A DNA stretch of 64,000 nucleotides from Saprospiraceae bacterium (lineage in GTDB: Bacteria; Bacteroidota; Bacteroidia; Chitinophagales; Saprospiraceae), in the NCBI GenBank assembly GCA_041392805.1, contig JAWKLJ010000001.1, forward strand, positions 1,240,001 to 1,304,000, in the 5' to 3' direction. The translations under genes were made by a program, and so were the position numbers. The notes under the pieces were generated by a model. The model did not search any database, was not told the DNA's origin, and worked only from the letters and a program-made list of their open reading frames with translations. Below are positions 11,301-26,300 of this stretch, one piece after another (within the stretch, counting starts at the first letter, position 1; every line of letters begins with the position of its first letter).

Positions 11301-14300
11301 TGTAGCTGACTCACAACCACTTGCACTGGCACTCACAATCACCTGGTAGTAGGTTGTTACCGTCAATGGGTCGGTCGTGTAAGTCGCATTGGTGGCTCCA
11401 CTAATGTCCGCAAATGGACCAGTCGCACTTAGGCTAGACTGCCACTGGTAGCTGATCGTGCCTGCTCCACCAGTAATCCCCACACTCAAAGTACTCGTTC
11501 CGCCTTCACAAATCGTATCATCGCTTGGATCGGCATTAATTACAATATCAGGAATCACTGTAATCGTTGCAATGCCAGATGTCGCTGCTTCACAGCCACT
11601 CGCACTGGCACTTACCACTACTTGATAATAAGTCGTTGTTGTTAATACATCGGTGGTATAAGTCGCATTCGTTGCGCCACTGATGTCTGCAAATGGACCG
11701 CTGATGCTGCTGCTTGACTGCCACTGGTAGGAGATCGTTCCTGTTCCACCTGTGATGGCTACACTCATCGTGCTGGTTCCACCCTCGCAGATGCTGTCAT
11801 CTGTTGGATTGGCGGTGATTACGATATCAGGTACAACGGTCACAGCCGCTACGGCCGAGGTTACGGCATCACAGTCGCTGGCACTAGCCGTAATAATTAC
11901 TTGGTAATAGGTGGTTGTGCTTAAGGCAAGAGTGGTATAATTGGCATTGGTCGCGCCAAGGATATCGGCAAATGGGCCGCTCACACTACTGCTTGACTGC
12001 CATTGGTAGCTAATTGTACCTGCTCCACCACTCACGGTCACACTCAAATCTGAGCTACCGCCTTCACATACACTGTCATCACTTGGTTGGGCGGTAATCG
12101 CGATATCATCCAGTACCGTAACCATAGCTACTTCGGATGTAGCTGATTCACAGCCACTTGCACTGGCACTCACAATCACCTGGTAGTAGGTTGTTACAGT
12201 CAATGGGTCGGTCGTGTAAGTCGCATCGGTGGCTCCGGCGATATCTGCAAATGGACCAGTCGCACTTAGGCTAGACTGCCACTGGTAGCTGATCGTTCCT
12301 GCTCCACCAGTAATCCCTACACTCAAAGTACTCGTGCCGCCTTCACAAATCGTATCGTCGCTTGGATCGGCATTAATCTCAATATCAGGGATCACCGTAA
12401 TCGTTGCAATGCCGGAAGTTGCTGCATCACAGCCGCTGGCACTGGCGCTTACAACTACTTGATAATAAGTCGTTGTTGTTAATACATCGGTGGTATAGGT
12501 CGCATTGGTGGCGCCACTGATGTCTGCAAATGGACCGCTGATGCTGCTGCTTGACTGCCACTGGTAAGAGATCGTACCCGTTCCACCTGTGATGGCTACA
12601 CTCATCGTGCTGGTGCCACCCTCACAGATGCTGTCATCCGTTGGATTGGCAGTGATTACGATATCAGGTACAACGGTCACAGTCGCTACAGCCGAGGTTA
12701 CGGCATCACAGTCGCTGGCACTAGCCGTAATAATTACTTGGTAATAGGTGGTGCTTGTTAAGGCAAGAGTGGTATAATTGGCATTGGTCGCGCCAATGAT
12801 ATCGGCAAATGGGCCGCTCACACTACTGCTTGACTGCCACTGATAAGATATGGTACCTGCGCCACCGCTCACGGTCACACTCAAATCTGAGCTACCGCCT
12901 TCACATACACTGTCATCACTTGGCTGAGCAGTAATCGCGATATCATCCAGTACCGTAACCGTGGCTACTTCGGATGTAGCTGATTCACAACCACTTGCAC
13001 TGGCACTCACAATGACTTGGTAATAGGTCGTAACGGTTAATGGGTCGGTCGTGTAACTTGAGTTTGTGGCTCCGGCGATATCTGCAAATGGACCAGTCGC
13101 ACTGCTGCTTGACTGCCACTGGTAAGTGATCGTGCCTGCTCCACCAGTAATCCCTACGCTCAAAGTGCTCGTGCCACCTTCACAAATCGTATTGTCACTT
13201 GGATCGGCATTAATCTCAATATCAGGAATCACTGTAATCGTTGCAATGCCGGAAGTCGCTGCTTCACAGCCGCTTGCACTGGCACTTACGACTACTTGAT
13301 AATAGGTCGTTGTTGTTAATACATCGGTAGTATAGGTTGCATTCGTTGCGCCACTGATGTCTGCAAATGGACCACTGATGCTGCTGCTTGACTGCCACTG
13401 GTAAGAGATCGTTCCACTTCCACCTGTGATCGCTACACTCATCGTGCTGGTGCCACCTTCACAGATGCTGTCATCCGTTGGATTGGCGGTGATGACGATA
13501 TCAGGTACAACGGTCACTGTCGCTACGGCCGAAGTTACGGCATCACAGTCGCTGGCAGAAGCCGTAATAATTACTTGGTAATAAGTGGTTGTGCTTAAGG
13601 CCGGAGTCGTATAGTTGGCATTGGTCGCGCCAGTAATATCTGCAAATGGGCCGCTCACACTAGTGCTTGACTGCCACTGGTAGCTGATCGTACCTGCTCC
13701 ACCGCTCACGGTCACACTCAAATCTGAGCTGCCGCCTTCACATACACTGTCATCACTTGGCTGAGCAGTAATCGCGATATCATCCAGTACCGTAACGGTG
13801 GCTACTTCGGATGTAGTTGATTCACAACCACTTGCACTGGCACTCACAATGACTTGATAGTAGGTCGTAACCGTCAATGGGTCGGTCGTGTAAGTCGCAT
13901 CGGTGGCTCCAATAATGTCCGCAAATGGACCAGTCGCACTTAGGCTGGACTGCCACTGGTAGCTGATCGTGCCTGCTCCACCAGTAATCCCTACACTCAA
14001 AGTGCTCGTGCCGCCTTCACAAATTGTATCGTCGCTCGGATCGGCATTAATCACAATATCAGGAATCACCGTAATTGTCGCAATGCCCGAAGTCGCTGCT
14101 TCACAGCCACTCGCACTGGCGCTTACGACTACTTGATAATAGGTCGTTGTTGTTAATACATCGGTGGTATAGGTTGCATTCGTTGCGCCACTGATGTCTG
14201 CAAATGGACCACTGATGCTGCTGCTGGACTGCCACTGGTAAGAGATCGTTCCACTTCCACCTGTGATCGCTACACTCATCGTGCTAGTGCCACCTTCACA

Positions 14301-17300
14301 GATGCTGTTATCCGTTGGATTGGCGGTAATTACGATATCAGGTACAACGGTCACTGTCGCTACAGCCGAAGTCACGGCATCACAGTCGCTGGCACTAGCC
14401 GTAATAATTACTTGGTAATAAGTTGTTGTCGTTAATGCCGGGGTCGTATAGTTGGCATTGGTCGCGCCAATAATGTCCGCAAATGGGCCAGTCGCACTGC
14501 TGCTTGACTGCCACTGATAAGATACGGTACCAGCTCCACCGCTCACGGTCACACTCAAATCTGAGCTACCGCCTTCACATACGCTGTCATCACTTGGCTG
14601 AGCGGTAATCGCGATATCATCCAGTACCGTTACCGTGGCTACTTCGGATATAGCTGATTCACAACCACTTGCACTTGCACTCACAATCACCTGGTAGTAG
14701 GTCGTAACCGTCAATGGGTCGGTCGTGTAACTTGCGTTTGTGGCTCCGGCGATATCTGCAAATGGACCAGTCGCACTAGAAGAGGACTGCCACTGGTAGC
14801 TGATCGTGCCTGCTCCACCAGTAATCCCTACACTCAAAGTACTCGTGCCGCCTTCACAAATTGTATCGTCAGCTGGATCGGCATTAATCACAATATCGGG
14901 AATCACCGTAATCGTTGCAATGCCGGAAGTCGCTGCTTCACAGCCGCTCGCACTGGCACTTACGACTACTTGATAATAAGTCGTTGTTGTTAATACATCG
15001 GTGGTATAAGTCGCATTCGTTGCGCCACTGATGTCTGCAAATGGACCGCTGATGCTACTGCTGGACTGCCACTGGTAGGAGATCGTTCCACTTCCACCTG
15101 TGATCGCTACACTCATGGTGCTGGTGCCACCCTCGCAGATGCTGTCATCCGTTGGATTAGCAGTGATGACGATATCAGGTACAACGGTCACAGTAGCTAC
15201 AGCCGAGGTTACGGCATCACAGTCGCTGGCACTAGCCGTAATAATTACTTGGTAATAGGTGGTTGTCGTTAATGCCGGAGTGGTATAATTGGCATTGGTC
15301 GCGCCAAGGATATCGGCAAATGGGCCAGTCGCACTTGAAGAAGACTGCCATTGGTAGCTAATCGTACCTGCTCCACCACTCACCGTCACACTCAAATCTG
15401 AGCTGCCACCTTCACATACGCTGTCATCACTTGGCTGAGCGGTAATCGCGATATCATCCAGTACTGTAACCGTGGCTACTTCGGATATAGCTGATTCACA
15501 GCCACTTGCGCTTGCACTCACAATGACTTGGTAATAGGTCGTTACAGTCAATGGGTCGGTCGTGTAAGTCGCGTTTGTTGCTCCGGCGATATCTGCAAAT
15601 GGGCCAGTCGCACTTAGACTAGACTGCCACTGGTAGCTGATCGTTCCTGCTCCACCAGTAATCCCTACACTCAAAGTGCTCGTTCCGCCTTCACAAATTG
15701 TATCATCGCTTGGATTGGCATTAATATCAATATCGGGAATCACGGTAATCGTCGCAATGCCAGAAGTCGCTGCTTCACAGCCGCTCGCACTGGCGCTTAC
15801 GACTACTTGATAATAGGTCGTTGTTGTTAAAACATCGGTGGTATAAGTCGCATTCGTTGCGCCACTGATGTCTGCAAATGGACCGCTGATGCTGCTGCTT
15901 GACTGCCACTGGTAGGAGATCGTACCCGTTCCACCTGTGATCGCTACACTCATCGTGCTGGTTCCACCCTCACAGATGCTGTCATCCGTTGGATTGGCGG
16001 TGATTACGATATCATCGATTACTTCTACCTCTGCTACCGCCGAGGTCACGGCATCACAGTCGCTGGCAGAAGCCGTAATAATTACTTGGTAATAAGTTGT
16101 TGTTGTTAATGCGGGAGTCGTATAGTTGGCATTGGTCGCGCCAATAATGTCCGCAAATGGGCCAGTCGCGCTTGAAGAAGACTGCCATTGGTAGCTGATT
16201 GTTCCTGCTCCACCACTCACCGTCACACTCAAATCTGAGATACCGCCCTCACATACACTGTCATCACTTGGTTGGGCGGTAATGGCGATATCATCCAGTA
16301 CCGTAACGGTGGCTACTTCGGATGTAGCTGACTCACAACCACTTGCACTTGCACTTACAATGACTTGGTAGTAGGTCGTTACCGTCAATGGGTCGGTCGT
16401 GTAAGTCGCATCGGTGGCTCCGGCGATATCTGCAAATGGACCAGTCGCGCTAGAAGATGACTGCCACTGGTAGCTGATCGTGCCTGCTCCACCAGTAATC
16501 CCTACACTCAAAGTGCTCGTGCCACCTTCACAAATCGTATCGTCGGCGGGATCGGCATTAATCTCAATATCAGGAATCACCGTAATCGTTGCAATGCCAG
16601 AAGTCGCTGCTTCACAGCCGCTAGCACTGGCACTTACGACTACTTGGTAATAGGTCGTTGTTGTTAATACATCGGTGGTATAGGTTGCATTCGTTGCGCC
16701 ACTGATATCTGCAAATGGACCGCTGATGCTGCTGCTGGACTGCCACTGGTAGGAAATCGTTCCACTTCCACCTGTGATCGCTACACTCATCGTGCTGGTG
16801 CCACCTTCACAGATGCTGTCATCTGTTGGATTGGCGGTAATTACGATATCAGGTACAACGGTCACTGTCGCTACAGCCGAAGTTACGGCATCACAGTCGC
16901 TGGCACTAGCCGTAATAATTACTTGGTAATAGGTGGTGCTTGTTAAGGCATCAGTCGTGTAAGTTGCATTGGTCGCGCCAATGATATCGGCAAATGGGCC
17001 GCTCACACTACTGCTTGACTGCCATTGATAAGATATGGTACCTGCACCACCGCTCACGGTCACACTCAAATCTGAGCTACCGCCTTCACATACACTGTCA
17101 TCACTTGGCTGGGCGGTAATGGCGATATCATCCAGTACCGTAACGGTGGCTACTTCGGATATAGCTGATTCACAACCACTTGCACTTGCACTTACAATGA
17201 CTTGATAGTAGGTCGTTACCGTCAATGGGTCGGTCGTGTAAGTCGCATCGGTGGCTCCGGCGATATCTGCAAATGGACCGCTGATACTGCTGCTAGACTG

Positions 17301-20300
17301 CCACTGGTAGCTGATAGTTCCTGCTCCACCAGTAATCCCTACACTCAAAGTGCTCGTGCCGCCTTCACAAATCGTATCGTCGGCGGGATCGGCATTAATC
17401 ACAATATCAGGAATCACTGTAATCGTCGCAATGCCGGAAGTCGCTGCTTCACAGCCGCTGGCACTGGCGCTTACGACTACTTGGTAATAGGTCGTTGTTG
17501 TTAATACATCGGTGGTATAGGTTGCATTGGTTGCGCCACTGATGTCTGCGAATGGACCACTGATGCTGCTGCTGGACTGCCACTGGTAGGAGATCGTTCC
17601 TGTTCCACCTGTGATCGCTACACTCATGGTGCTGGTGCCACCTTCACAGATGCTGTCATCTGTTGGGTTAGCAGTAATTACGATATCGGGTACAACGGTC
17701 ACAGCCGCTACGGCCGAGGTTACGGCATCACAGTCGCTGGCAGAAGCCGTAATAACTACTTGGTAATAAGTTGTTGTTGTTAATGCGGGGGTCGTATAGT
17801 TGGCATTGGTCGCGCCAATAATGTCCGCAAATGGGCCAGTCGCACTGCTGCTTGACTGCCACTGATAAGATACGGTTCCTGCTCCACCGCTCACGGTCAC
17901 ACTCAAATCTGAGCTGCCACCTTCACATACACTGTCATCACTTGGTTGAGCGGTAATGGCGATATCATCCAGTACCGTTACCGTGGCTACTTCAGATATA
18001 GCTGACTCACAGCCACTTGCACTGGCATTCACAATGACTTGGTAGTAGGTCGTTACGGTCAATGGGTCGGTTGTGTAAGTCGCATCGGTTGCTCCAATAA
18101 TGTCCGCAAATGGGCCAGTCGCACTTAGACTAGACTGCCACTGGTATGTGATCGTGCCTGCTCCACCAGTAATCCCTACACTCATCGTGCTCGTGCCGCC
18201 TTCACAAATCGTATCATCGCTTGGATCGGCATTAATTACAATATCAGGAATCACGGTAATCGTCGCAATGCCAGAAGTCGCTGCTTCACAGCCGCTCGCA
18301 CTGGCGCTTACAATGACTTGATAATAAGTTGTGCTTGTTAATACATCGGTAGTATAAGTCGCATTCGTTGCACCACTGATGTCTGCAAATGGACCACTGA
18401 TGCTGCTGCTGGACTGCCACTGGTAAGAGATCGTTCCACTTCCACCTGTGATCGCTACACTCATCGTGCTGGTGCCACCTTCGCAGATGCTGTCATCCGT
18501 TGGATTGGCGGTGATTACGATATCAGGTACAACGGTCACAGCCGCTACGGCCGAAGTTACGGCATCACAGTCGCTGGCAGAAGCCGTAATAATTACTTGG
18601 TAATAGGTGGTGCTTGTTAAGGCATCAGTCGTGTAAGTTGCATTGGTCGCTCCGGCGATGTCTACAAAAGGACCACTCGCGCTTGAAGATGACTGCCATT
18701 GGTAGCTAATCGTACCTGCGCCACCACTCACGGTCACACTCAAATCTGAGCTACCGCCTTCACATACACTGTCATCACTTGGCTGGGCGGTAATCGCGAT
18801 ATCATCCAGTACTGTAACCGTTGCTACTTCGGATGTAACTGATTCACACCCACTTGCGCTTGCACTTACAATCACCTGGTAATAGGTCGTTACCGTCAAT
18901 GGGTCGGTCGTGTAAGTCGCGTTTGTGGCTCCGGCGATATCTGCAAATGGGCCAGTCGCACTTAGACTAGACTGCCACTGGTAGCTGACCGTTCCTGCTC
19001 CACCAGTAATCCCCACACTCAAAGTGCTCGTACCACCTTCACAAATTGTATCATCGCTTGGATCGGCATTAATCACAATATCGGGAATCACTGTAATCGT
19101 TGCAATGCCGGAAGTTGCTGCTTCACAGCCACTCGCACTGGCGCTCACGACAACTTGATAATAAGTCGTTGTTGTTAATACATCGGTAATATAAGTCGCA
19201 TTCGTCGCCCCACTGATGTCTGTAAATGGACCACTGATGCTACTGCTTGACTGCCACTGGTAAGTGATCGTTCCGCTTCCACCTGTGATCGCTACACTCA
19301 TCGTGCTCGTTCCACCCTCGCAGATGCTGTCATCCGTTGGGTTAGCGGTGATTACGATATCAGGTACAACGGTCACAGCCGCTACAGCCGAGGTCACGGC
19401 ATCACAGTCGCTGGCAGAAGCCGTAATAATTACTTGGTAATAGGTGGTTGTGCTTAAGGCAGGAGTGGTATAATTGGCATTGGTCGCGCCAATGATATCG
19501 GCAAATGGGCCAGTCACGCTTGAAGAAGATTGCCATTGGTAGCTAATTGTACCAGCTCCACCGCTCACCGTCACACTCAAATCTGAGCTACCGCCTTCAC
19601 ATACACTGTCATCACTTGGCTGAGCAGTAATCGCAATATCATCCAGTACCGTTACCGTGGCTACTTCGGATATAGCTGATTCACAACCACTTGCACTCGC
19701 ACTTACAATGACTTGGTAATAGGTCGTAACCGTCAATGGGTCGGTCGTGTAAGTCGCATTGGTGGCTCCACTAATGTCCGCAAATGGACCAGTCGCACTA
19801 GAAGAGGACTGCCACTGGTAAGTGATCGTTCCTGCTCCACCAGTAATCCCTACACTCAAAGTGCTCGTACCACCTTCACAAATCGTATCGTCGGCGGGAT
19901 CGGCATTAATCTCAATATCAGGAATCACCGTAATCGTCGCAATGCCGGAAGTCGCTGCTTCACAGCCACTCGCACTGGCGCTTACGACTACTTGGTAATA
20001 GGTCGTTGTTGTTAATACATCGGTGGTATAGGTTGCATTCGTTGCGCCACTGATGTCTGCAAATGGACCACTGATGCTGCTGCTGGACTGCCACTGGTAG
20101 GAGATCGTTCCACTTCCACCTGTGATCGCTACACTCATCGTGCTGGTGCCGCCTTCACAGATACTGTCATCTGTTGGATTGGCGGTGATGACGATATCAG
20201 GTACAACGGTCACTGCCGCTACAGCCGAAGTCACGGCATCACAGTCGCTGGCACTAGCCGTAATAATTACTTGGTAATAGGTGGTTGTGCTTAAGGCAAG

Positions 20301-23300
20301 AGTGGTATAATTGGCATTGGTCGCGCCAATAATATCGGCAAATGGGCCAGTCGCACTGCTGCTTGACTGCCACTGATAAGATACGGTTCCTGCTCCACCA
20401 CTCACAGTCACACTCAAATCTGAGCTGCCGCCTTCACATACGCTGTCATCACTTGGCTGAGCGGTAATGGCGATATCATCCAGTACCGTAACGGTGGCTA
20501 CTTCGGATGTAGCTGACTCACAACCACTTGCACTGGCACTTACAATGACTTGGTAATAGGTCGTTACGGTCAATGGGTCGGTTGTGTAAGTCGCATCGGT
20601 GGCTCCAGCGATATCTGCAAATGGACCAGTCGCACTTAGGCTAGACTGCCACTGGTAGCTGATCGTTCCTGCGCCACCAGTAATCCCTACACTCAAAGTG
20701 CTCGTACCACCTTCACAAATTGTATCGTCGCTTGGATTGGCATTAATCTCAATATCGGGAATCACCGTAATTGTTGCAATGCCGGAAGTCGCTGCTTCAC
20801 AGCCGCTCGCACTAGCGCTCACAATGACTTGATAATAAGTTGTGCTTGTTAAAGCATCGGTGGTATAAGTCGCATTCGTTGCTCCACTGATATCTGCAAA
20901 TGGACCGCTGATGCTGCTGCTTGACTGCCACTGGTAGGAGATCGTTCCTGTTCCACCTGTGATCGCTACACTCATCGTGCTGGTGCCACCTTCGCAGATG
21001 CTGTCATCCGTTGGATTGGCGGTGATGACGATATCGGGTACAACGGTCACAGCCGCTACGGCCGAGGTTACGGCATCACAGTCGCTGGCAGAAGCCGTAA
21101 TAATTACTTGGTAATAAGTTGTTGTCGTTAATGCCGGGGTCGTATAGTTGGCATTGGTCGCGCCAGTAATATCGGCAAATGGGCCGCTCACACTACTGCT
21201 TGACTGCCACTGATAAGATACGGTACCAGCTCCACCGCTCACGGTCACACTCAAATCTGAGCTACCTCCTTCACATACACTGTCATCACTTGGTTGAGCA
21301 GTAATCGCGATATCATCCAGTACCGTAATGGTGGCTACTTCGGATGTAACTGATTCACAACCACTTGCACTGGCACTCACAATGACTTGGTAATAGGTCG
21401 TAACCGTCAATGGGTCGGTCGTGTAAGTCGCATCGGTGGCTCCGGCGATATCTGCAAATGGACCAGTCGCACTTAGGCTAGACTGCCACTGGTAGCTGAT
21501 CGTTCCTGCTCCGCCAGTAATCCCTACACTCAAAGTGCTCGTGCCACCTTCACAAATCGTATCGTCGCTTGGATCTGTGCTAATATCAATATCAGGAATC
21601 ACCGTAATCGTTGCAATGCCGGAAGTCGCTGCTTCACAGCCGCTGGCACTGGCGCTTACGACTACTTGGTAATAGGTCGTTGTTGTTAATACATCGGTGG
21701 TATAGGTTGCATTGGTTGCGCCACTGATGTCTGCAAATGGACCGCTGATGCTGCTGCTTGACTGCCACTGGTAGGAGATCGTTCCACTTCCACCTGTGAT
21801 CGCTACACTCATGGTGCTGGTGCCACCTTCGCAGATGCTGTCATCCGTTGGATTAGCGGTGATGACGATATCAGGTACAACGGTCACAGCCGCTACAGCC
21901 GAGGTTACGGCATCACAGTCGCTGGCACTAGCCGTAATAATTACTTGGTAATAAGTGGTTGTCGTTAATGCCGGGGTCGTATAATTGGCATTGGTCGCGC
22001 CAATGATATCGGCAAATGGGCCAGTCGCGCTTGAAGAAGATTGCCATTGGTAGCTAATTGTACCTGCTCCACCGCTCACGGTCACACTCAAATCTGAGCT
22101 ACCACCTTCACATACGCTGTCATCACTTGGCTGAGCGGTAATGGCGATATCATCCAGCACCGTTACCGTTGCTACTTCGGATATAGCTGACTCACAACCA
22201 CTTGCGTTGGCACTCACAATGACTTGGTAATAGGTCGTAACCGTCAATGGGTCGGTCGTGTAACTTGAGTTTGTGGCTCCGGCGATATCTGCAAATGGAC
22301 CTGTCGCACTTAGACTAGACTGCCACTGGTAGCTGATCGTGCCTGCTCCACCAGTAATCCCTACACTCAAAGTACTCGTGCCGCCTTCACAAATCGTATC
22401 GTCGGCGGGATCGGCATTAATCTCAATATCGGGAATCACCGTAATTGTTGCAATGCCGGAAGTCGCTGCTTCACAGCCGCTCGCACTGGCGCTTACCACG
22501 ACTTGATAATAGGTCGTTGTTGTTAAAACATCGGTAGTATAAGTCGCATTCGTTGCGCCACTGATATCTGCAAATGGACCGCTGATGCTACTGCTTGACT
22601 GCCACTGGTAAGAGATCGTTCCACTTCCACCTGTGATCGCTACACTCATGGTGCTAGTGCCACCTTCACAGATGCTGTCATCCGTTGGATTGGCGGTGAT
22701 TACGATATCAGGTACAACGGTCACAGATACCACATTTGAAATAGCATCATCACAGCCATTTCCTGCATCTGAAACAATTATTTGGTAATAAGTAATGCCT
22801 TCCACATTAGTAGGTGCATCATAAGTAAGATCAGTTGCACCAGATATATCGGTCCAAGTGATGTTATTGGGGCTACTTTGCCATTGGTAAGAAAAAGTAC
22901 CAGAGCCTCCTGTTACAATGGCGCTAAGTGTTGCTGCTCCATCAAGGCAAACTTCTGCATTGTCTACACTTATTGTAACGGTAGGATTAGGGTAGACAGT
23001 TACAACGTATTCTACAAATGGCTCGCAATAGCCTGCTATCGGATTTGGATTGACAATACCATACACATAATATACCACAGGAGTTGTCCCAGCATTTGGG
23101 AACTGTGCTGCTGGAATGGTAATAAGGTTTGTGGAGGGAGGTGTAATATCTCCTATTAATACACTTGGGTCTGTTGAGGTATATGGATTCGTTTGAGGGG
23201 AATCAAATCGATAGAATTGAATAGCGGTATAAGGAGATAGTGTACTACTATAAATAACTGAAAAAACGACGTCATTTCCTACGCATATGCCGATTTCCGA

Positions 23301-26300
23301 TTCGCCGCCTTCTATGCTAATATCTGTATCATCCACTACGATAGTGATACTTTCAGAGCTTGTACAATTATCTCCATTAGTATAGGTATAGGTGATAGTA
23401 TGGTTTCCACCTCCTGCCGCAGCCGGATCAAATGAATTTCCACTAACCCCATTTCCTGTAAAGGTTCCCCCTAATGGACTAGCCGTTAAAGTAATTACTG
23501 CATCGTCAACACATAGTGGGTCTACACTATCAACACTTAATTCTGAAATTGAATTGACAACCACATTAATAGAGGCGCTACCTTCACAACCATTGGCATT
23601 TACAACTGTATAGGTAATCGTATGCGTTCCTGGGCCAGCATCTTGAGGATTAAAGGTGGTCCCTGTAACGCCAGGTCCGCTAAAAATGCCACCGCCAGGG
23701 CTAGCAGATAAGTTTATTGATCCATCGTTCTCACAAAAAGGACCAATAGGATTCATCGTAACATCAGGTCTATCCAAAACAGTTACAACGACTTCATCGA
23801 CATCTGTACAGTTATTACCATCCGTGACTGTCACATAATAAGTGGTGGTAACCAATGGATTTACTGAAATACTAGGTGTGGTTTCCCCTGTACTCCATTC
23901 ATAAGATACCCCTCCTGTAGCAGAGAGCGTTACTTCACGACCACTATCTTCGCAAGCGCCTTGACCAAGACTTGCCTGGAATGGATAATTGTGGATTTCG
24001 CCGCTTTTATGAATATAAGATGCAACAATCACTTGGCCGTTGATATTGCCTGAACTATTCTTTGTAAAAGCTGCATTTGGTGCCAACATCGTTCCGTAGA
24101 CTGTTTGCCCACCATTTATTGTTACACTACTGGCATTATAGAAATTCCAAAGAATATAACGTCCGTGTGCATCACTTATACCCGCAAAGGTAGGCAGACT
24201 CCATATAAAAGAACCTGAAACATCTACGTTCACCACCAAAGGTTGCGTACTTGATGGCGTATTCGAAAATGTTAATTGGTTATAAGTATTTAAACTACTT
24301 CCCGTAATATTTATAACGTTGACTTGGCCAGCAGATAAGGTAACAGTACCCGTTCCACTACCACTAATACTTGTATTGGCAGAAAGGGCTGATAGAGCAG
24401 TCGAATTGCTCCTAAAGGTTGAAAAATTGCTAGCAAAGTTAATTACATTAGATTGTCCGACTGAAGCAGCGGGTTGACTTAAGGTTAAACTAATCTTGGG
24501 ATTGCTATCAAACCCGTTAGGCGTTATCCGGGTATTGACAGTAGAGCCATTGAGTTCAGAAAATACATTAGATCCTGTTAGATTCCCAATTTTCACATAG
24601 CCATTATTCAATACATTTACTCCAGAACCACTTGTATAAAAAACCCGACCGCCTATAATTAAGGCAGATGGATTGGCATCACTTCCAACTATAAAAGTCC
24701 CTGCTGCATTTAAGGCAATATTGTAATTGCCATTAATCGTAAGATTACCACCTGCTGCAACAGGCCCTTCAGATTCCCCTCCTTCAAAAGTAATATTCCC
24801 CTCCACAAAAGCATTGAATTCGGAAGCTGTCGTGGTAATTACACTATTAGAAAAAGTCAGACATTCACAAACCTCCTGATCTGGGCCAGCATTTGCCGTC
24901 GGATTAGGGTTGACATTTACAACAATCTCGTCTACCGCTGTACATCCATTTTCATCTTCTACTGTTACCGTATAAGTAACGGTACTTGTTGGATTTACAG
25001 TAATGCTAGTATTAGTACCTCCATTGCTCCATAAATATGTTAAGGTACCGGTGCCTCCTGTCGCTGTAGCCGTAAGTGTTACAAACTCTCCGTTACAAAT
25101 CGTCTTGTCATCAGCTGGGGTTATTGCAGGACCTTCTTCATTGGTCAAGGATACTGTCCCTAGGTCATAAGGGCACTCATCATTACCCCAAATCGTCCAA
25201 ATATTATAACTACCAGCGGGTAAATTACTGATAGTCGTCGAACCAATATTGTCCAATACACTATATGGATAGGTAAGGCCCCCATCTAGGCTAAATTTGA
25301 TGGTTGAACGATTGGGATTATCAGGAAAATTGAAGGTGATCGTACCATTGTCAACACCACAAGTAGGATTAGTTGAACTAACCGTAGCCTCTGGCGCATC
25401 AAGGATAGTTACATTGGTCTGGTCCGAATCACTACAATTATCTTTATCCACAGTCAGCGTAATAGTAGCTGTTACATTCCCCAATTGAACAGAAGGTAAG
25501 GTATAGATCACGGTGTGAGGCCCAATACCTGTGGCCGTAGCGGGATTTGCATTTACACCAAAATCCCAGCTATAGGTAACGCCTACTCCTTGATCTGTTG
25601 CACTAAAAGTGACGGACTCTTCGGAACAGATAGCGCTGCCTCCTGTAATATTAATGCTAGCTACTGGTTCAGCTGCTTCGTTTATAGTAACCGAACCTAA
25701 GTCTGCTGGACAATCGTCGTTATCCCATCTTGCCCAAATATTATAAGTGCCAGGTACAATTCCTGAATAGGTAACTGATCCTGTATTATCTAAAACAGCC
25801 GTCAGGTAATTTACACCACCATCAAGGCTAAATTCAATGGCTGTTCTGGTTGGGTGATCAGGGAAAGTAATCGTTATCGTTCCATCATCTAAATCACAAC
25901 TTGCCTCGGTTGCAGAAAGCGTTCCTTGAGGAAGATCATTTACAATGACAATTATTTCATCTTCTGCAGTACATCCATTTTCATCTTCTGCAGTTACCGT
26001 ATAGGTGGTTGTAACAGTTGGATTTACGGTTATGCTAGGCCCCGTACCCCCATTACTCCAGCTGTAGATAATAGTACCGGTACCACTACTTAAGCTGGCA
26101 GTCAATGTGATACTACCTCCATTACAAATGGTTTCATCATCGCCAGCTGATACAACTAATTCTGGGAAAACCGTTTTAGTTACAACATTGGATGCTTGAC
26201 TATCGCAACAATTGGAAGCTACTCGACGATATTGTGTCGTAGTAGAAATAGTACTAGGATCATAGCTCTCTCCCGTAGCTCCCAAAATATCAATCCAGGT

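Larger units (their letters stand above)
3490..22715 (-). repeat. Tandem array of 279-bp units organised as 837-bp higher-order repeats
   Basis: Three unit types alternate without exception in the part I read. A begins VPDIVITANPTDD, B begins IPDI(E/V/D)IN and C begins LDDIAITAQPSDD. Each is 93 codons, so the ABC block is 837 bp. The phase is exact: the landmark atatcaggtac recurs 837 bp apart at about 22706 and 21869, and 62 units counted from 22715 end at 5418, the frameshift point. About seven more units follow to 3490. Copies of the same type differ at few positions, while A, B and C differ clearly from one another. This is the pattern of whole-block duplication rather than single-unit duplication. 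Confidence 0.92.

Noticed and set aside
3490..22715. Possible CRISPR array
   Set aside because: The repeats are 279-bp coding units without unique spacers and keep an open reading frame.
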